64,000 nucleotides of DNA from Ferrimonas senticii DSM 18821 (GCF_000422665.1 NZ_AUGM01000001.1:241352-305351), one strand, 5' to 3'; shown: positions 40,100 to 49,463, counted from the stretch's first letter. The notes: a model not told the origin generated them from the sequence alone. Program-made: numbers and translations.

Positions 40100-40423
40100 A
40101 TGGCGCTGATCCACTGCGCAGCTTGCGGCAAAAAAATATCCAGTCGGGCCGGGGCGTGCCCGCATTGCGGTTTTTCTATCTCTGATGATCCAGAAAAACA
40201 GGCGCAGGCTGCGCGCATTCGAGCCATTAAGACTCAACAACAGTTAATGAATCACAGTTTTGTGGCGTTGCTGTTGTTCGTGGCGGGCTTTGCCATTTGG
40301 TGGTGGGGCGGGGCGCCGCAAGATAATTGGCGCCAGCCAGTTGGTATTGGCTCGATGGCGCTGGGTTTTGTGTTTTACCTGGTCACCCGTATTCGTATCG
40401 TATTGAATAAAAGAGGCCGCTAA
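40100..40423 (+). CDS. Zinc-ribbon membrane protein
   Basis: The 107-residue product has an N-terminal zinc ribbon (CAACGKK, then CPHCGFSI) in the cytoplasm, a basic helical linker, and two hydrophobic helices (VALLLFVAGFAIWWWG and IGSMALGFVFYLV). Function is unknown. The ATG at 40100 has AAGGAG 8 nt upstream. It overlaps yeaC by one base, so the two are translationally coupled. Confidence 0.8.
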   Translation: MALIHCAACGKKISSRAGACPHCGFSISDDPEKQAQAARIRAIKTQQQLMNHSFVALLLFVAGFAIWWWGGAPQDNWRQPVGIGSMALGFVFYLVTRIRIVLNKRGR

Positions 40424-40695
40424 TGGAATTGCAGCAGATGATCGACAGTCTTACCCCTGAGGTGCTGCAGCGCCTGCAGGATGGGGTGGAAACCGGTAAA
40501 TGGCCAGATGGCAGTTTGTTAACGGAAAAGCAGCGCGAAAACGCGATGCAGGCGCTGATGCTGTGGCAAGCCAAATACGGTGACAACCAAGATCACCTAA
40601 CCATCAATCGCGACGGCGAGATTATTCATCTGAGCAAAGCCCAGCAGAAACATCAGTTCGATGACAACCGCATCGACGTTGAGCAGCAGCCCTAA
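40423..40695 (+). CDS. yeaC: DUF1315 protein YeaC
   Basis: The 90-residue cytoplasmic protein matches E. coli YeaC in MIDSLTPEVLQRLQDGVETG, KWPDG and LMLWQAKYG. Function is unknown. In E. coli yeaC also lies near gapA, so the neighbourhood is conserved. Confidence 0.88.
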   Translation: MELQQMIDSLTPEVLQRLQDGVETGKWPDGSLLTEKQRENAMQALMLWQAKYGDNQDHLTINRDGEIIHLSKAQQKHQFDDNRIDVEQQP

Positions 40696-40718
40696 GGGGC
40701 AATTGTCACCACCAACAG

Positions 40719-40744
40719 AACGTCGCCATCAGGCGACGTTTTTT
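40719..40744 (+). terminator. Terminator after yeaC
   Basis: AACGTCGCC and GGCGACGTT with a 4-nt loop, followed by T residues. Confidence 0.9.
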
Positions 40745-40823
40745 ATTGGCGACGGCAAAGTTGCTGCGCTTTTGAGCAAATAACTGCAATGTGACTTAAA
40801 TCCATCATCTCAAGCTGTTGAGT

Positions 40824-40839
40824 TGTGATTGCTATCACT
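40824..40839. promoter_or_regulatory. CRP-like binding site upstream of the AbgT-family transporter
   Basis: TGTGATTGCTATCACT matches the CRP consensus TGTGA-N6-TCACA with one mismatch, 81 bp before the start codon. Confidence 0.7.
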
Positions 40840-40919
40840 CACTGAAGGTTATTAACCGCTTACTGTAGTGAAGCATATTAAAAAAGACGTGTCTAAGCGT
40901 TAGAAACAACGAGGAAGAG

Positions 40920-42461
40920 ATGGTTAAGCAGGCAGAAAGTCCACAGAAGCGCGGGCTGCTGGATAAGATTGAGAATGTCGGCAATAAAATGCCCGACATC
41001 ACCATGCTGTTTTTTATGGCAACTCTAATCTGTTTAGGGCTGTCGTGGTTGTTGTCGTTATTTAGTTACGATTACATCCATCCGGTTACCCAACAGCCGA
41101 TTGCGGTGGTTAACCTGCTGACGGCCAGTGGCATCATGGGATTGATGTCTTCACTGGTGAAAAACTTTGTTAACTTCCCACCACTGGGGATGACCATTGC
41201 CGCCACCTTAGGCATTGGTATTGCCGAAAGTTCTGGCTACATTCGCAACGTTCTGCAGCGCCTGTTGGCGGTGGTTCCGTTACAAGCGGTGACGCCGTCG
41301 GTGATCATGATCGGTATTCTGGCGCACGTGGCGTCTGATTCCGCCTACGTTATCTTGATGCCAGTTGCGGCCTACATCTTCTATAAGACCGGCAAGCACC
41401 CACTGGCGGGTATTGCGGCTGGTTTTGCCGGTTTGGCTGGCGGCTTTACCGCGTCCTACACGCCATCCATTATCGATCCGATCATGGCGGGCTTTACCCA
41501 GAGCGCCGCGCAGATCATCGATCCAAGCTACCAAGTTAACGTGCTGTGTAACTACTTCTTCTCAGTGGCGTCGACCTTTGCGGTGTTGGCAGCGTGTTGG
41601 TACATCACCGACAAGATCGTTGAGCCACGCCTGCAAGCGTCAATGCCGGTGGACGTAGAGCAGATCGATCAGCACAGCGAACAACCAACGGCGCTGGAAG
41701 TGAAAGCGTATCGTCTGGCCAATCTTACTTTCATCACCTTTGCTGTTGCTTTGGTGGCGTTGATGGTGCCAGAGACGTCGATGTTCCGTGGCCCAGATGG
41801 CTCGCTAACCAGCCCGAAAGCACCGGCAATGCAGATGATCGTACCGCTGTTGCTGTTGTTCTTCGCGGTTCCGGGCTTAGTGTATGGCTTTGTCAGTAAA
41901 ACCTTCAGCAGCATGAAGGACGTCACCAAGGCGATGGAAAACGTAACCACCACCTTAATCTCGTTCATCGTGTTTGCGTTTTTTGCGGCGCAGTTCCTGT
42001 ACTGTTTTGGTCAATCGCAGATTGGTGCGCTGATCGCTCTGTCTGGTGCGGAAGCGCTGAAAGCGCTGGCGCTGCCAGGTCAGGTGACCATTCTAGGGGT
42101 GATTTTGCTGACGGCGATGCTCAACCTGATCATCACCTCAGCTTCCTCTAAGTGGGCGATTTTGGCGCCGGTACTGGTGCCGATGCTTATGATGGTTGGC
42201 CTGTCGCCAGAATTGACACAAGCGGCGTTTCGCATCTCCGACAGTGCGGTAAACGTGGCCACGCCGATGTTCGCCTTCTACCCACTGATCATCGCTTACA
42301 TGCAGCGTTACAGCACTACCGCCGGGGTGGGAACCTTGGTATCGATGATGCTGCCGTACACCATCGGCCTGTTGATCGCCTTTACTGCGATGTTGTTCCT
42401 GTTCTGGGGCTTTGAGATCCCATTGGGCTTTGGTGCCAGCTACACCTACAGCGCCAACTAA
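40920..42461 (+). CDS. AbgT-family transporter
   Basis: The 513-residue inner-membrane protein of the AbgT/YdaH family has about 11-12 hydrophobic helices. Family members move p-aminobenzoyl-glutamate or export antifolates. Recognisable family blocks are IGIAESSGYIRNVLQ, ASDSAYVILMPVAA, GFTASYTPSIIDPI and the C-terminal ASSKWAILAPVLVPMLMM. GAGGAAGAG precedes the ATG. The CRP-like site and pairing with pepT suggest peptide or dipeptide-like nutrient use under carbon limitation, which is inference. Confidence 0.9.
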   Translation: MVKQAESPQKRGLLDKIENVGNKMPDITMLFFMATLICLGLSWLLSLFSYDYIHPVTQQPIAVVNLLTASGIMGLMSSLVKNFVNFPPLGMTIAATLGIGIAESSGYIRNVLQRLLAVVPLQAVTPSVIMIGILAHVASDSAYVILMPVAAYIFYKTGKHPLAGIAAGFAGLAGGFTASYTPSIIDPIMAGFTQSAAQIIDPSYQVNVLCNYFFSVASTFAVLAACWYITDKIVEPRLQASMPVDVEQIDQHSEQPTALEVKAYRLANLTFITFAVALVALMVPETSMFRGPDGSLTSPKAPAMQMIVPLLLLFFAVPGLVYGFVSKTFSSMKDVTKAMENVTTTLISFIVFAFFAAQFLYCFGQSQIGALIALSGAEALKALALPGQVTILGVILLTAMLNLIITSASSKWAILAPVLVPMLMMVGLSPELTQAAFRISDSAVNVATPMFAFYPLIIAYMQRYSTTAGVGTLVSMMLPYTIGLLIAFTAMLFLFWGFEIPLGFGASYTYSAN

Positions 42462-42473
42462 TTTGTTTAATGT

Positions 42474-42495
42474 AAGGGGCCAATTGGCCCCTTTT
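42474..42495 (+). terminator. Palindromic hairpin between the AbgT-family gene and pepT
   Basis: AAGGGGCCAATTGGCCCCTT is a perfect 20-bp palindrome followed by TT. It may act as a partial terminator between the two genes; it ends 12 nt before the pepT start. Confidence 0.65.
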
Positions 42496-42507
42496 AAGGT
42501 TTTTACT

Positions 42508-43728
42508 ATGACTATCGCCACTGCCTTGGTGCAATCGTTTTGCCGCTATGTTGCGGTATCCAGCCAATCTGATGGCACTCAGAGCTGTTTGCCTACCACC
42601 GCCGGTCAGCTAGAGCTGGCGAAGTTGCTGCAAGCGGATCTTCAGCAACTGGGTTATCACGACAGTGAAATTACCGAACACGGGATCCTAATCGCCAAAT
42701 TGCCGGGCAACAAAGCCGGTGCCAAAACCTTAGGTTTCGTCGCGCACCTAGATACCGTTGATGTCGGCTTAAGTGCCGACATCAAACCGCAGTTGCTGCG
42801 CTATGAAGGTGCGCCATTAACCCTAAACCACGCGCTGAATATCACCATCGATGAACAGGCTCGGCCAGAGCTGGCGCAATATAAAGGCCAAGATATCCTG
42901 TTCAGCGATGGTACCAGTGTGCTTGGCGCCGACAACAAAGCGGCGATTGCGGTGATGATGACCCTCGCCGAGCAACTTAAAACCAACGGCGAATCCCACG
43001 GTGACATCTACTTTGCTTTTGTACCGGATGAAGAGGTGGGGCTGCGCGGCTCTAAAGTGATGCCGCTGGATAAGTTCCCAGTAACCCATTGCTACACCAT
43101 TGATTGTTGCGAACGCGGCGAAGTGGTGTACGAAACCTTTAACGCCGGCCAAGCGGTCTTCACTATTCAGGGGGTTACCGCCCATCCGATGAGCGCCAAA
43201 AATGTGCTGGTTAACCCGAACCTGATCGCCAACGATTTGATCAATCTAGTGTCGGACTGGGGCTTGCCGGAAACCACCGAGCAGCGTGAAGGTTACTTCT
43301 GGGTGATCGACATTCAGGGTAACCAAACCCAAGCTAAGGTGACGGTGCAAATTCGTGATCATAACCAGCACAGCTATCAAGCGCGTAAGGCGTATCTGCA
43401 GCAGGTATTAACCATGCTTCAGCACAAACATCCCCGTGCGACTATCGATCTGGATCTAACCGATACCTACGGTAACATTGCCGAAGCGATGGGCGACGAC
43501 ACCAGCGCCCTAGATAACCTTTATCAGGCGCTAGCGGAGCTTAACATCCCGGCGAAAACCATCGCCATGCGCGGCGGTACCGATGGCTCGGCGCTGTCGG
43601 TACAAGGGTTATTTACTCCGAACTTCTTTACCGGCGCCCACAATTTCCATAGCGCCTTTGAATTCCTGCCGGTACCGTCGTTTGTCGACAGCTATCAGGT
43701 TGCCAAACGTCTGGTTGCGATGGCGTAA
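42508..43728 (+). CDS. pepT: Peptidase T (tripeptide aminopeptidase)
   Basis: M20B dinuclear-zinc tripeptidase of the cytoplasm, 406 residues. Metal and catalytic motifs are FVAHLDTVD (His and Asp), GADNKAAIAVMM (bridging Asp), PDEEVGLRGS (catalytic and metal Glu) and YTIDCCERGEV. TAHPMSAKN belongs to the dimerisation domain, and GAHNFHSAFEFLP carries the last zinc His. The ATG at 42508 has AAGG upstream; the longer frame from 42412 overlaps the transporter and lacks homology. Confidence 0.96.
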   Translation: MTIATALVQSFCRYVAVSSQSDGTQSCLPTTAGQLELAKLLQADLQQLGYHDSEITEHGILIAKLPGNKAGAKTLGFVAHLDTVDVGLSADIKPQLLRYEGAPLTLNHALNITIDEQARPELAQYKGQDILFSDGTSVLGADNKAAIAVMMTLAEQLKTNGESHGDIYFAFVPDEEVGLRGSKVMPLDKFPVTHCYTIDCCERGEVVYETFNAGQAVFTIQGVTAHPMSAKNVLVNPNLIANDLINLVSDWGLPETTEQREGYFWVIDIQGNQTQAKVTVQIRDHNQHSYQARKAYLQQVLTMLQHKHPRATIDLDLTDTYGNIAEAMGDDTSALDNLYQALAELNIPAKTIAMRGGTDGSALSVQGLFTPNFFTGAHNFHSAFEFLPVPSFVDSYQVAKRLVAMA

Positions 43729-43752
43729 CGGCGTCTCTAGCATCGATAAGTC

Positions 43753-43778
43753 AAAGCAGCTTCGGCTGCTTTTTGTTT
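43753..43778 (+). terminator. Terminator after pepT
   Basis: AAAGCAGC, TTCG loop, GCTGCTTT, then a T-rich tract. Confidence 0.85.
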
Positions 43779-43880
43779 GCCTAAATTGTCGCGCCAGATC
43801 GTGAATTTGTAACTAATTCGTTGAAATCATAAGGTTGCAAGGTTATAAGCATCCACAGGGATTAAGGATGATCTGGTCTT

Positions 43881-44093
43881 ATGTCTAATACTGTTACTGT
43901 TCTGTACTTTGATGATGATTCGCTGATGCTCTCCAAAGCGGTGCTGCATAACTTGCCCGCCGGAGCCGGCGGCCGGATAATCCTGCCGGATGCCTTTCGT
44001 CATGGAAAATCGATTGTCGCGGTGCTGCGCGGTGAAGCTGAAGTGCTCAATATGGTAGGCGAGCGCGCCTTTATGATGGAGCAGTCCGGTTGA
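43881..44093 (+). CDS. TIGR02922-family small protein
   Basis: The 70-residue cytoplasmic protein with VTVLYFDDDSLMLSKAVLHN, GRIILPDAFRHGKSIVAVLR and EAEVLNMVGER matches the short TIGR02922 family known from Shewanella, Colwellia and relatives. Function is unknown. AGGAT lies about 10 nt before the ATG. A terminator follows, so it forms a single-gene unit. Confidence 0.8.
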   Translation: MSNTVTVLYFDDDSLMLSKAVLHNLPAGAGGRIILPDAFRHGKSIVAVLRGEAEVLNMVGERAFMMEQSG

Positions 44094-44141
44094 CGGTCGC
44101 CCATTACGCAATGCTTATACATCAATAAGATTTCAAGCACA

Positions 44142-44163
44142 GGGGGATACAATATCCCCCTTT
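44142..44163 (+). terminator. Terminator after the TIGR02922 gene
   Basis: GGGGGATA, CAA loop, TATCCCCC, then TTTGTCGTTT. Confidence 0.85.
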
Positions 44164-44185
44164 GTCGTTTATAGTGCCGCTGACT

Positions 44186-44366
44186 TTTAGGTGCACGATT
44201 GTCACTCTGCTAGCAAGGGCAATCACGCATAACAGGGAACGCGGTGTAAATCCGCGGCTGTACCTGCAACTGTAATTTGGAGCGAGAGCGCACAAGGCCA
44301 CTGATCACCTTGGTGATTGGGAAGGCGCACTCTCTGGATGCCAAAGAGCCAGGAGACCTACCTAGA
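44186..44366 (+). promoter_or_regulatory. Cobalamin (adenosylcobalamin) riboswitch
   Basis: The leader of btuB contains the conserved core GGGAACGCGGTGTAAATCCG followed by CTGTACCTGCAACTGT, and the B12 box GCCAGGAGACCTA at 44348-44360. Cobalamin binding normally lowers btuB expression. This explains most of the 440-bp gap between 44093 and 44535. The open frame at 44277-44516 lies on the riboswitch RNA and is not a gene. Confidence 0.95.
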
Positions 44367-44534
44367 AGCGACTTAGTTGACTCAAGCGGGTTACTTGAGC
44401 TGACGGCTGCTATTCTAAATTTGCCTGTCTGCTGTGGGCGGACACCAACGGCCTTGATCTATCTGGACGTTGGCGACGATGCCGCCCATTCCCGCGCGTT
44501 GACTCTTCTTAAATAACGCTAAGAGAGTAAAAGA

Positions 44535-46340
44535 ATGCGCTTTACCAAATCCCTAATTGCCGCCGCCGTGGCAAGTTGTTGCGCCACTCCAGTGCTGGCC
44601 AGTGACGATATTGAAACCCTAGTGATAACCGGTTCTCGCTTTGAGCAATCGATTGACGATCAGTTGATGCTGATTGAAGTGATCGATCGCGACCAGATTG
44701 AACGGATTGCCCCAAAATCTGTTGCCGATCTATTGGTGACCTTGCCCAGCGTTAATATCGTGCAATCTGGCGGGGCAGGGCAGATCACCACGGTAGCGAT
44801 CCGCGGCGCAAACACCGGACATACGTTGGTGTTGTTAGATGGCGTTCGCATTGGATCTGCGACATCGGGCAGTGCCGATTTATCTAGCCTACCACCACAA
44901 ATGATCGAACGGGTTGAAGTGCTTCGCGGCCCAAGAGCCGCGATGTGGGGCAGTGATGCGATTGGCGGGGTCGTACAAATATTTACTCGGAAGTTGCACT
45001 CTGGTGAGTGGACTGCCAGTGGCGAGACCGGCAGCAACGATTTTGGACGGTTAACGGCTGCGATTGGTGTCAGTCACGGTGATGGTAGCTCGACCATAAG
45101 TATTAATGGTGAAACCAGTAATGGCATAGATGCCGCTGACGACGCTGAATTCGATAAAGATGGTTATCAGCGAGTGTCGCTCGCAATTAATGGCGAACAG
45201 CACCTCAATGATGCTTGGCGTATGACCTGGGTCGGTCAAGTGACTGATGGTGAGTATGATTATGATTCGGAGGGTTGCCTTAGTAGTGATTGGCCATGCT
45301 CCATGCCATATGACGATGGCTCAGATGCTGCTGATTATTTGAACTATCACTATCAACTGGGTTTGCATTTTAGTTTTGATATTTGGCAAAGCAGCTTAAC
45401 CATCTCACAAATGCAGGATGACAATACGACCTACAAGAGCGGCGTAGCGGATTCGAATTTTGTTACCGAACGCGATCAGCTGAGCTGGATTGGTCAGGCG
45501 AAGTTAGAGTCGCTAACCCTGGCTACCGGTTTTGACCTGTCGCAAGAGCAAGTTTCAGGTTCGGCCTATGAGGAAGACAAGCGCGATAATTACGGCGTAT
45601 TTGCTTCAGCCGCTTATGCACTTGATAAGCTAACTACCGAAGCGGTAGTCCGATTTGATGAGGTGGGTGATATTGATAGTGAAACCACCTATAACCTCAG
45701 CGCGGCCTATCAGTTAGCGCCTGAGTGGCGCTTTACCGTGAGTCACGGAACGGCTTTTAAAGCGCCGACATTTAATCAATTGTATTGGCCAGGATTAGAT
45801 CCAGATCGGCCAGCAGTTAATGCCGAGCGTTCTCGCTCTAGCGAAATCAACATGCTCTATCAACAAGCCAATTGGAGTGCATTCGCCAGTATCTATACCA
45901 CGGATGTTGATGACTTGATTGCGGGCTGGCCGCCGGAAAATATCGCCAAAGCTTCTTTGGATGGTTTTGAAACTGGGGTTGCATGGGCACAAGGAAATTG
46001 GTCTGTTGATGCCAACTACAGCTATCTTGATGCCACGGATGATTCAACCGGTAAAACGTTGGATAACCGCGCTGCTCATAGCCTGAATGGGTTAGTCGTT
46101 TACCAATGGAACCAAGTTGAGTTGGGTGCCCGTTACAACTTCCGAAGCAAAGCTACCGACGGCGGCGTTGAACTCGACCCGTATCATTTGGTTGGTCTGT
46201 CCGTTAGCTACCCATTTGCTAATGGATGGCAGCTGCGAGTTAACGCCAATAATTTGCTCGATGAAGACTCGATCACCAATGACGGCTACTTTGCCCCTGG
46301 CCGTGAGTTCTACGTTGGCGTCAGCTACATGAACTTCTAA
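44535..46340 (+). CDS. btuB: TonB-dependent vitamin B12 receptor BtuB
   Basis: Outer-membrane cobalamin transporter of 601 residues. The signal peptide ends VLAS, the TonB box follows in IETLVITGSRFEQ, and the plug domain carries VADLLVTLPSVNIVQSGG, VAIRGANTGHTLVLLDGVRIG and VLRGPRAAMWGSDAIGG. A 22-strand-type barrel ends in YVGVSYMNF with the terminal Phe. The cobalamin riboswitch upstream supports the substrate. No btuCDF or cobalamin synthesis genes are in the window. Confidence 0.95.
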   Translation: MRFTKSLIAAAVASCCATPVLASDDIETLVITGSRFEQSIDDQLMLIEVIDRDQIERIAPKSVADLLVTLPSVNIVQSGGAGQITTVAIRGANTGHTLVLLDGVRIGSATSGSADLSSLPPQMIERVEVLRGPRAAMWGSDAIGGVVQIFTRKLHSGEWTASGETGSNDFGRLTAAIGVSHGDGSSTISINGETSNGIDAADDAEFDKDGYQRVSLAINGEQHLNDAWRMTWVGQVTDGEYDYDSEGCLSSDWPCSMPYDDGSDAADYLNYHYQLGLHFSFDIWQSSLTISQMQDDNTTYKSGVADSNFVTERDQLSWIGQAKLESLTLATGFDLSQEQVSGSAYEEDKRDNYGVFASAAYALDKLTTEAVVRFDEVGDIDSETTYNLSAAYQLAPEWRFTVSHGTAFKAPTFNQLYWPGLDPDRPAVNAERSRSSEINMLYQQANWSAFASIYTTDVDDLIAGWPPENIAKASLDGFETGVAWAQGNWSVDANYSYLDATDDSTGKTLDNRAAHSLNGLVVYQWNQVELGARYNFRSKATDGGVELDPYHLVGLSVSYPFANGWQLRVNANNLLDEDSITNDGYFAPGREFYVGVSYMNF

Positions 46341-46348
46341 GCTCTTCG

Positions 46349-46387
46349 CTGCAAACTGCAAACTGCAAACTGCAAACTGCAAACTGC
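46349..46387. repeat. Short tandem repeat, 7-bp unit
   Basis: CTGCAAA occurs five times in a row followed by a partial CTGC, starting 8 nt after the btuB stop and ending just before its terminator. Confidence 0.95.
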
Positions 46388-46390
46388 TAA

Positions 46391-46421
46391 AGCCCGAGTG
46401 CATTTGCCCTCGGGCTTTTTT
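46391..46421 (+). terminator. Terminator after btuB
   Basis: AGCCCGAG and CTCGGGCT around a 10-nt loop, followed by T6. Confidence 0.9.
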
Positions 46422-46953
46422 GTAGCCAAGTCGTTCGGATAACAACGTTTCATGATCTGCCACAGGACGGCAGGGGAGGCGATGTTGCTGCCGATTTAGT
46501 GGTTGTTTGATCAGCCGTCGTGGTCAGAACTAGTGAATCTGATTACCACCTTGGTGGTAATTTGTCCTACCTCGAATTGGATAGATCGCAAGGCCAAACC
46601 GGCTGCCAATTTTAGATGTAAAACACGCTTTGGAACGGGGTCAAAGGCGCTAAAAATGGCGCGATCTCGCACGCATTTTGGCTTTTCACAACGGCGCAAA
46701 AGCTAAAAATATCTAAAACGCAGCGAAATTATCGTAAATGACTTAATTTGTGGTTTTTAAGTTGTTGTTTTTAAAGGGTTTGGTTCTTTACGTCGGTTGA
46801 GGCGGTAAAGGGCGGTAGAAACGTGGATCACCCTCAAACTTTTCATCATTCACAGAGGCACAATTTGCTCCGTTGATTGCTGTCGGCCAACTGACGTCAG
46901 TCCCTACAACTGAAATAAGCAGGTCAACAGTGGTTACGCCTAACTAGGAGTTA
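46422..46953. other. Gene-free leader region of the sulfite reductase cluster
   Basis: Some 530 bp without a convincing gene. Open frames of 60-67 codons on both strands have no ribosome site or recognisable sequence. It holds an inverted repeat at 46542-46561, an AT-rich stretch around 46680-46790, and presumably the mccA promoter. I could not find a clear CRP or FNR site by eye. Confidence 0.6.
46542..46561. promoter_or_regulatory. Inverted repeat, possible operator
   Basis: ATTACCACC and GGTGGTAAT are perfect 9-bp arms separated by TT. They lie about 400 bp upstream of mccA; no regulator is known to me for this sequence. Confidence 0.4.
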
Positions 46954-46956
46954 ATG

Positions 46957-48981
46957 ATGAAAACTTGGAACACCAAAGCAACTTTAGTTGCACTGATGTG
47001 CTCCGCTGCTTTCGGCGCGCAAGCGACTGAAGGTCACGCTAAGAGCTCACTGGGTTATGAGCAGTCCCCTCAGACCCAAAGCGTTTACGCCAAAGGTTCC
47101 GGCACCATGGAAACCCGTGGCGTGCAAACCCTGCACGACTACATCGTCACTGAAAAAGAGATGTGGGATTACCTGTTTGAAAACCACCCAGTTTTCACGA
47201 CCTACCTGCCAGAAGGTCGTATCGTAGGTAAGCCACACGTTTCTGACCGTGGTGAAGAGTACCTGCACACCGGTAACTCAGAAGAGTGGTCTTCCAAAGA
47301 GGGTCAGATCTCTGCGGTTCAGTACCGTCTGGGCGCGAAGTCCATTCTGGATTTCCCGAACAAGTTTATCGGTCCAGAGAAGTGTGGTGAGTGTCACGCG
47401 GTTCAGTACGAGAAGTGGAAACGCTCTCGTCACGCTAAAGTGGTTCGCTTCCCAGATGAGATGGAAGAAGTGGGCGGCGACCTGACCAAGCCTTACCTGT
47501 CTAATGACGTAGCGATCCTGCCTGAAGGTATCACTGCGGACTCCATCTACGCAGTAATTGGTACCCCACGTACCAAGTACGGCTTCTTGGATGCATGGCT
47601 GGTTCGTGGTTCTTACCACGTTCGTGGCGGTCTGCTGAAAGACGGCACCGGTACCCTGCACGCCGGTTCTAACCAGTTCTCCGTGAACTGGCTGACCTTC
47701 ATCACCCCAGAAAAAGCGGCTGAAATCCAGAAAGTTATTCCAACCTTCCCAACTAAGATGGAAGACTTCGGTGACTCTGGTTCCAACGTTTGGGGTCTGA
47801 ACTCTTACGGTGCTAAGCAGGACAAGTCCTTCTTGTTCCAGCCAGCTTCCTCTTACTGTGAAGTGTGTCACACCTTTAAGTTCGACTACCAGACCAAAGA
47901 AGAGTTCTTCGCTGACCTGGGTAACCCACAAGCACTGCGTGAGCACACCATCTCCAAGGGTATCTCTTGTGAAGAGTGTCACGGCGCTGGCGCTCACCTA
48001 GAGGGTGGTGTTGGTGGCGGTATGCCATCCAACTGTGAACGTTGTCACCAGCGTTTCAACTACGTTGCTGAACTGGCAGAAGGCCCAGGTGCTAAGCCAG
48101 AAGACGCGTTCAACGTGAAGATGAAGTCTGCTTGCCCATCTTGTGGTACCGAAGGTTCCCAGATGTTTGGTTCTGCGCACTACGAGAAAGGCATGCGTTG
48201 TACCACCTGTCACGATCCACACGAAGTGACCGATGGTTCCTACCTGACTCACGTGTCTCAGCCAAAACTGAAGCAGCAGTGTGAAGACTGTCACGAGACT
48301 CAGCTGGAGTTCCACAAGACCTCTGCTCCTCACGGCGAAAACACCTGTTCTTCTTGTCACATGCCAAACATGGGCTCTTGTGAGAACTTTACCGCGATTC
48401 AGTACCCAGACATGGCTGGCTTCGACAACGTTCGTGCTTCCCACATCTGGAACATCAAGGTAGATCCAATCAAGAAGACCCTGAACCCGCCAGCGGGTGA
48501 AGAGCGTGTTTCTACCACCAAAGGTTGGACCGTTGCTAAAGACGAAGACAACTACGCGTACCTGGATCTGATGTGGTCTTGTGCTCGTACTTCCGCCCAA
48601 GATCGCAACGTGCTGGAAGGCAAAGGCTGTCACTCTCAGTTCCAATCTGAACTGGATAAAGGCCTGCACTTCGAAGATCAGCAAGAGATCTACGGTGAAG
48701 TGATGAAGTGGCAGGGTCCGGTACAGGAACTGCACGCCAAGGTGAACAAGCAGATCGCTCGCATCGACGAACTGATGCTGATCACCCGCCTGTCTATCTC
48801 CGACAAAGCGCAAGTGATGATGCTGGTTGATAAAGCCCGCGCCAACGTTGCCAAGATCGACAAAGACGGTTCTTGGGGTGTTCACGGTCCTGCACTGGCC
48901 AAGCGTCTGATGAACGAAGCTTGGGTATACGTTCAGGAAGCGCAAGCAACCATGGACCAAGCTGGTTACGACAAGAAGTAA
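46957..48981 (+). CDS. mccA: Octahaem cytochrome c sulfite reductase MccA/SirA
   Basis: Periplasmic dissimilatory sulfite reductase (six-electron reduction of sulfite to sulfide). The 674-residue product has a signal peptide ending GAQA, seven CxxCH haem motifs (CGECH, CEVCH, CEECH, CERCH, CTTCH, CEDCH, CSSCH), and the diagnostic CX15CH motif, starting at SCARTSAQ and ending GKGCH (about 48580-48633). Three cysteines outside haem motifs remain: the pair in ACPSCGTEG (about C393/C396) and one in GSCENF (about C475). The family has a haem-copper active site with cysteine-bound copper, and these are the candidates. Tandem ATGs occur; the second is 6 nt after AGGAG. Codon use suggests high expression. 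Confidence 0.95.
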   Translation: MKTWNTKATLVALMCSAAFGAQATEGHAKSSLGYEQSPQTQSVYAKGSGTMETRGVQTLHDYIVTEKEMWDYLFENHPVFTTYLPEGRIVGKPHVSDRGEEYLHTGNSEEWSSKEGQISAVQYRLGAKSILDFPNKFIGPEKCGECHAVQYEKWKRSRHAKVVRFPDEMEEVGGDLTKPYLSNDVAILPEGITADSIYAVIGTPRTKYGFLDAWLVRGSYHVRGGLLKDGTGTLHAGSNQFSVNWLTFITPEKAAEIQKVIPTFPTKMEDFGDSGSNVWGLNSYGAKQDKSFLFQPASSYCEVCHTFKFDYQTKEEFFADLGNPQALREHTISKGISCEECHGAGAHLEGGVGGGMPSNCERCHQRFNYVAELAEGPGAKPEDAFNVKMKSACPSCGTEGSQMFGSAHYEKGMRCTTCHDPHEVTDGSYLTHVSQPKLKQQCEDCHETQLEFHKTSAPHGENTCSSCHMPNMGSCENFTAIQYPDMAGFDNVRASHIWNIKVDPIKKTLNPPAGEERVSTTKGWTVAKDEDNYAYLDLMWSCARTSAQDRNVLEGKGCHSQFQSELDKGLHFEDQQEIYGEVMKWQGPVQELHAKVNKQIARIDELMLITRLSISDKAQVMMLVDKARANVAKIDKDGSWGVHGPALAKRLMNEAWVYVQEAQATMDQAGYDKK

Positions 48982-49040
48982 TCGCTAATGCCTGATGCGC
49001 CTCGGTGGGCAACCACCGAGGCGATTTCAAGGAATCCCCT

Positions 49041-49463
49041 ATGCGTACTGCAATCTCTCTAATTTTTAGCCTGTTGGTTGCCTTTAGTGGCAGCGTTAAC
49101 GCGGGCGCTGGCGATGAAATGGTCGCCGCCGATGATTTTCGCTTCGAGCTGAACATCATCAACATGCACGAAGCGGAACAATATGTTGGTAACCCTGATG
49201 TACTGTTCTACGACGTCAACACTCTGGAACTGTGGTCTGAAGGGTTTATCCCTAACGCCATCCACTTCTTTGTTGAAGACTGGGAGCGTCTGCTGCCAGA
49301 AGACAAAAACAAACTGATGATTTTTTACTGTGCGAACCGTCTGTGTAACGCCTCTGAGCTGGCCGCCTATGCGGTTATGAAGAAGGGCTACACCAATGTC
49401 CGCCAGATGCCCGATGGCATTTTTGGCTGGCGCATGTCGGGTCGTAAAGTCGAGCTGCCTTAA
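49041..49463 (+). CDS. Periplasmic rhodanese-like protein
   Basis: The 140-residue exported protein has a signal peptide (LLVAFSGSVNAGA) and a rhodanese fold: VLFYDVNTLELWSEGFIPNA, then the active-site loop IFYCANRLCNASELAAYAV and KGYTNVRQMPDGIFGW. The loop keeps the expected cysteine but has Asn/Arg/Leu and a second Cys four residues on, unlike the usual CRSG loop. Within a sulfite reductase cluster it may handle sulfane sulfur, but that is inference. AAGGAA lies 6 nt before the ATG at 49041. Confidence 0.82.
   Translation: MRTAISLIFSLLVAFSGSVNAGAGDEMVAADDFRFELNIINMHEAEQYVGNPDVLFYDVNTLELWSEGFIPNAIHFFVEDWERLLPEDKNKLMIFYCANRLCNASELAAYAVMKKGYTNVRQMPDGIFGWRMSGRKVELP

Noticed and set aside
44277-44516. 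79-codon open frame upstream of btuB
   Set aside because: It lies on the cobalamin riboswitch RNA and encodes no recognisable protein.
46503-46706. 67-codon frame in the gap before mccA
   Set aside because: No ribosome site or recognisable sequence, and an opposite-strand frame of similar size covers the same bases.
47278-48960. Two long antisense frames over mccA (239 and 320 codons)
   Set aside because: Artefacts of strong codon bias on the coding strand; no ribosome site and no domains.
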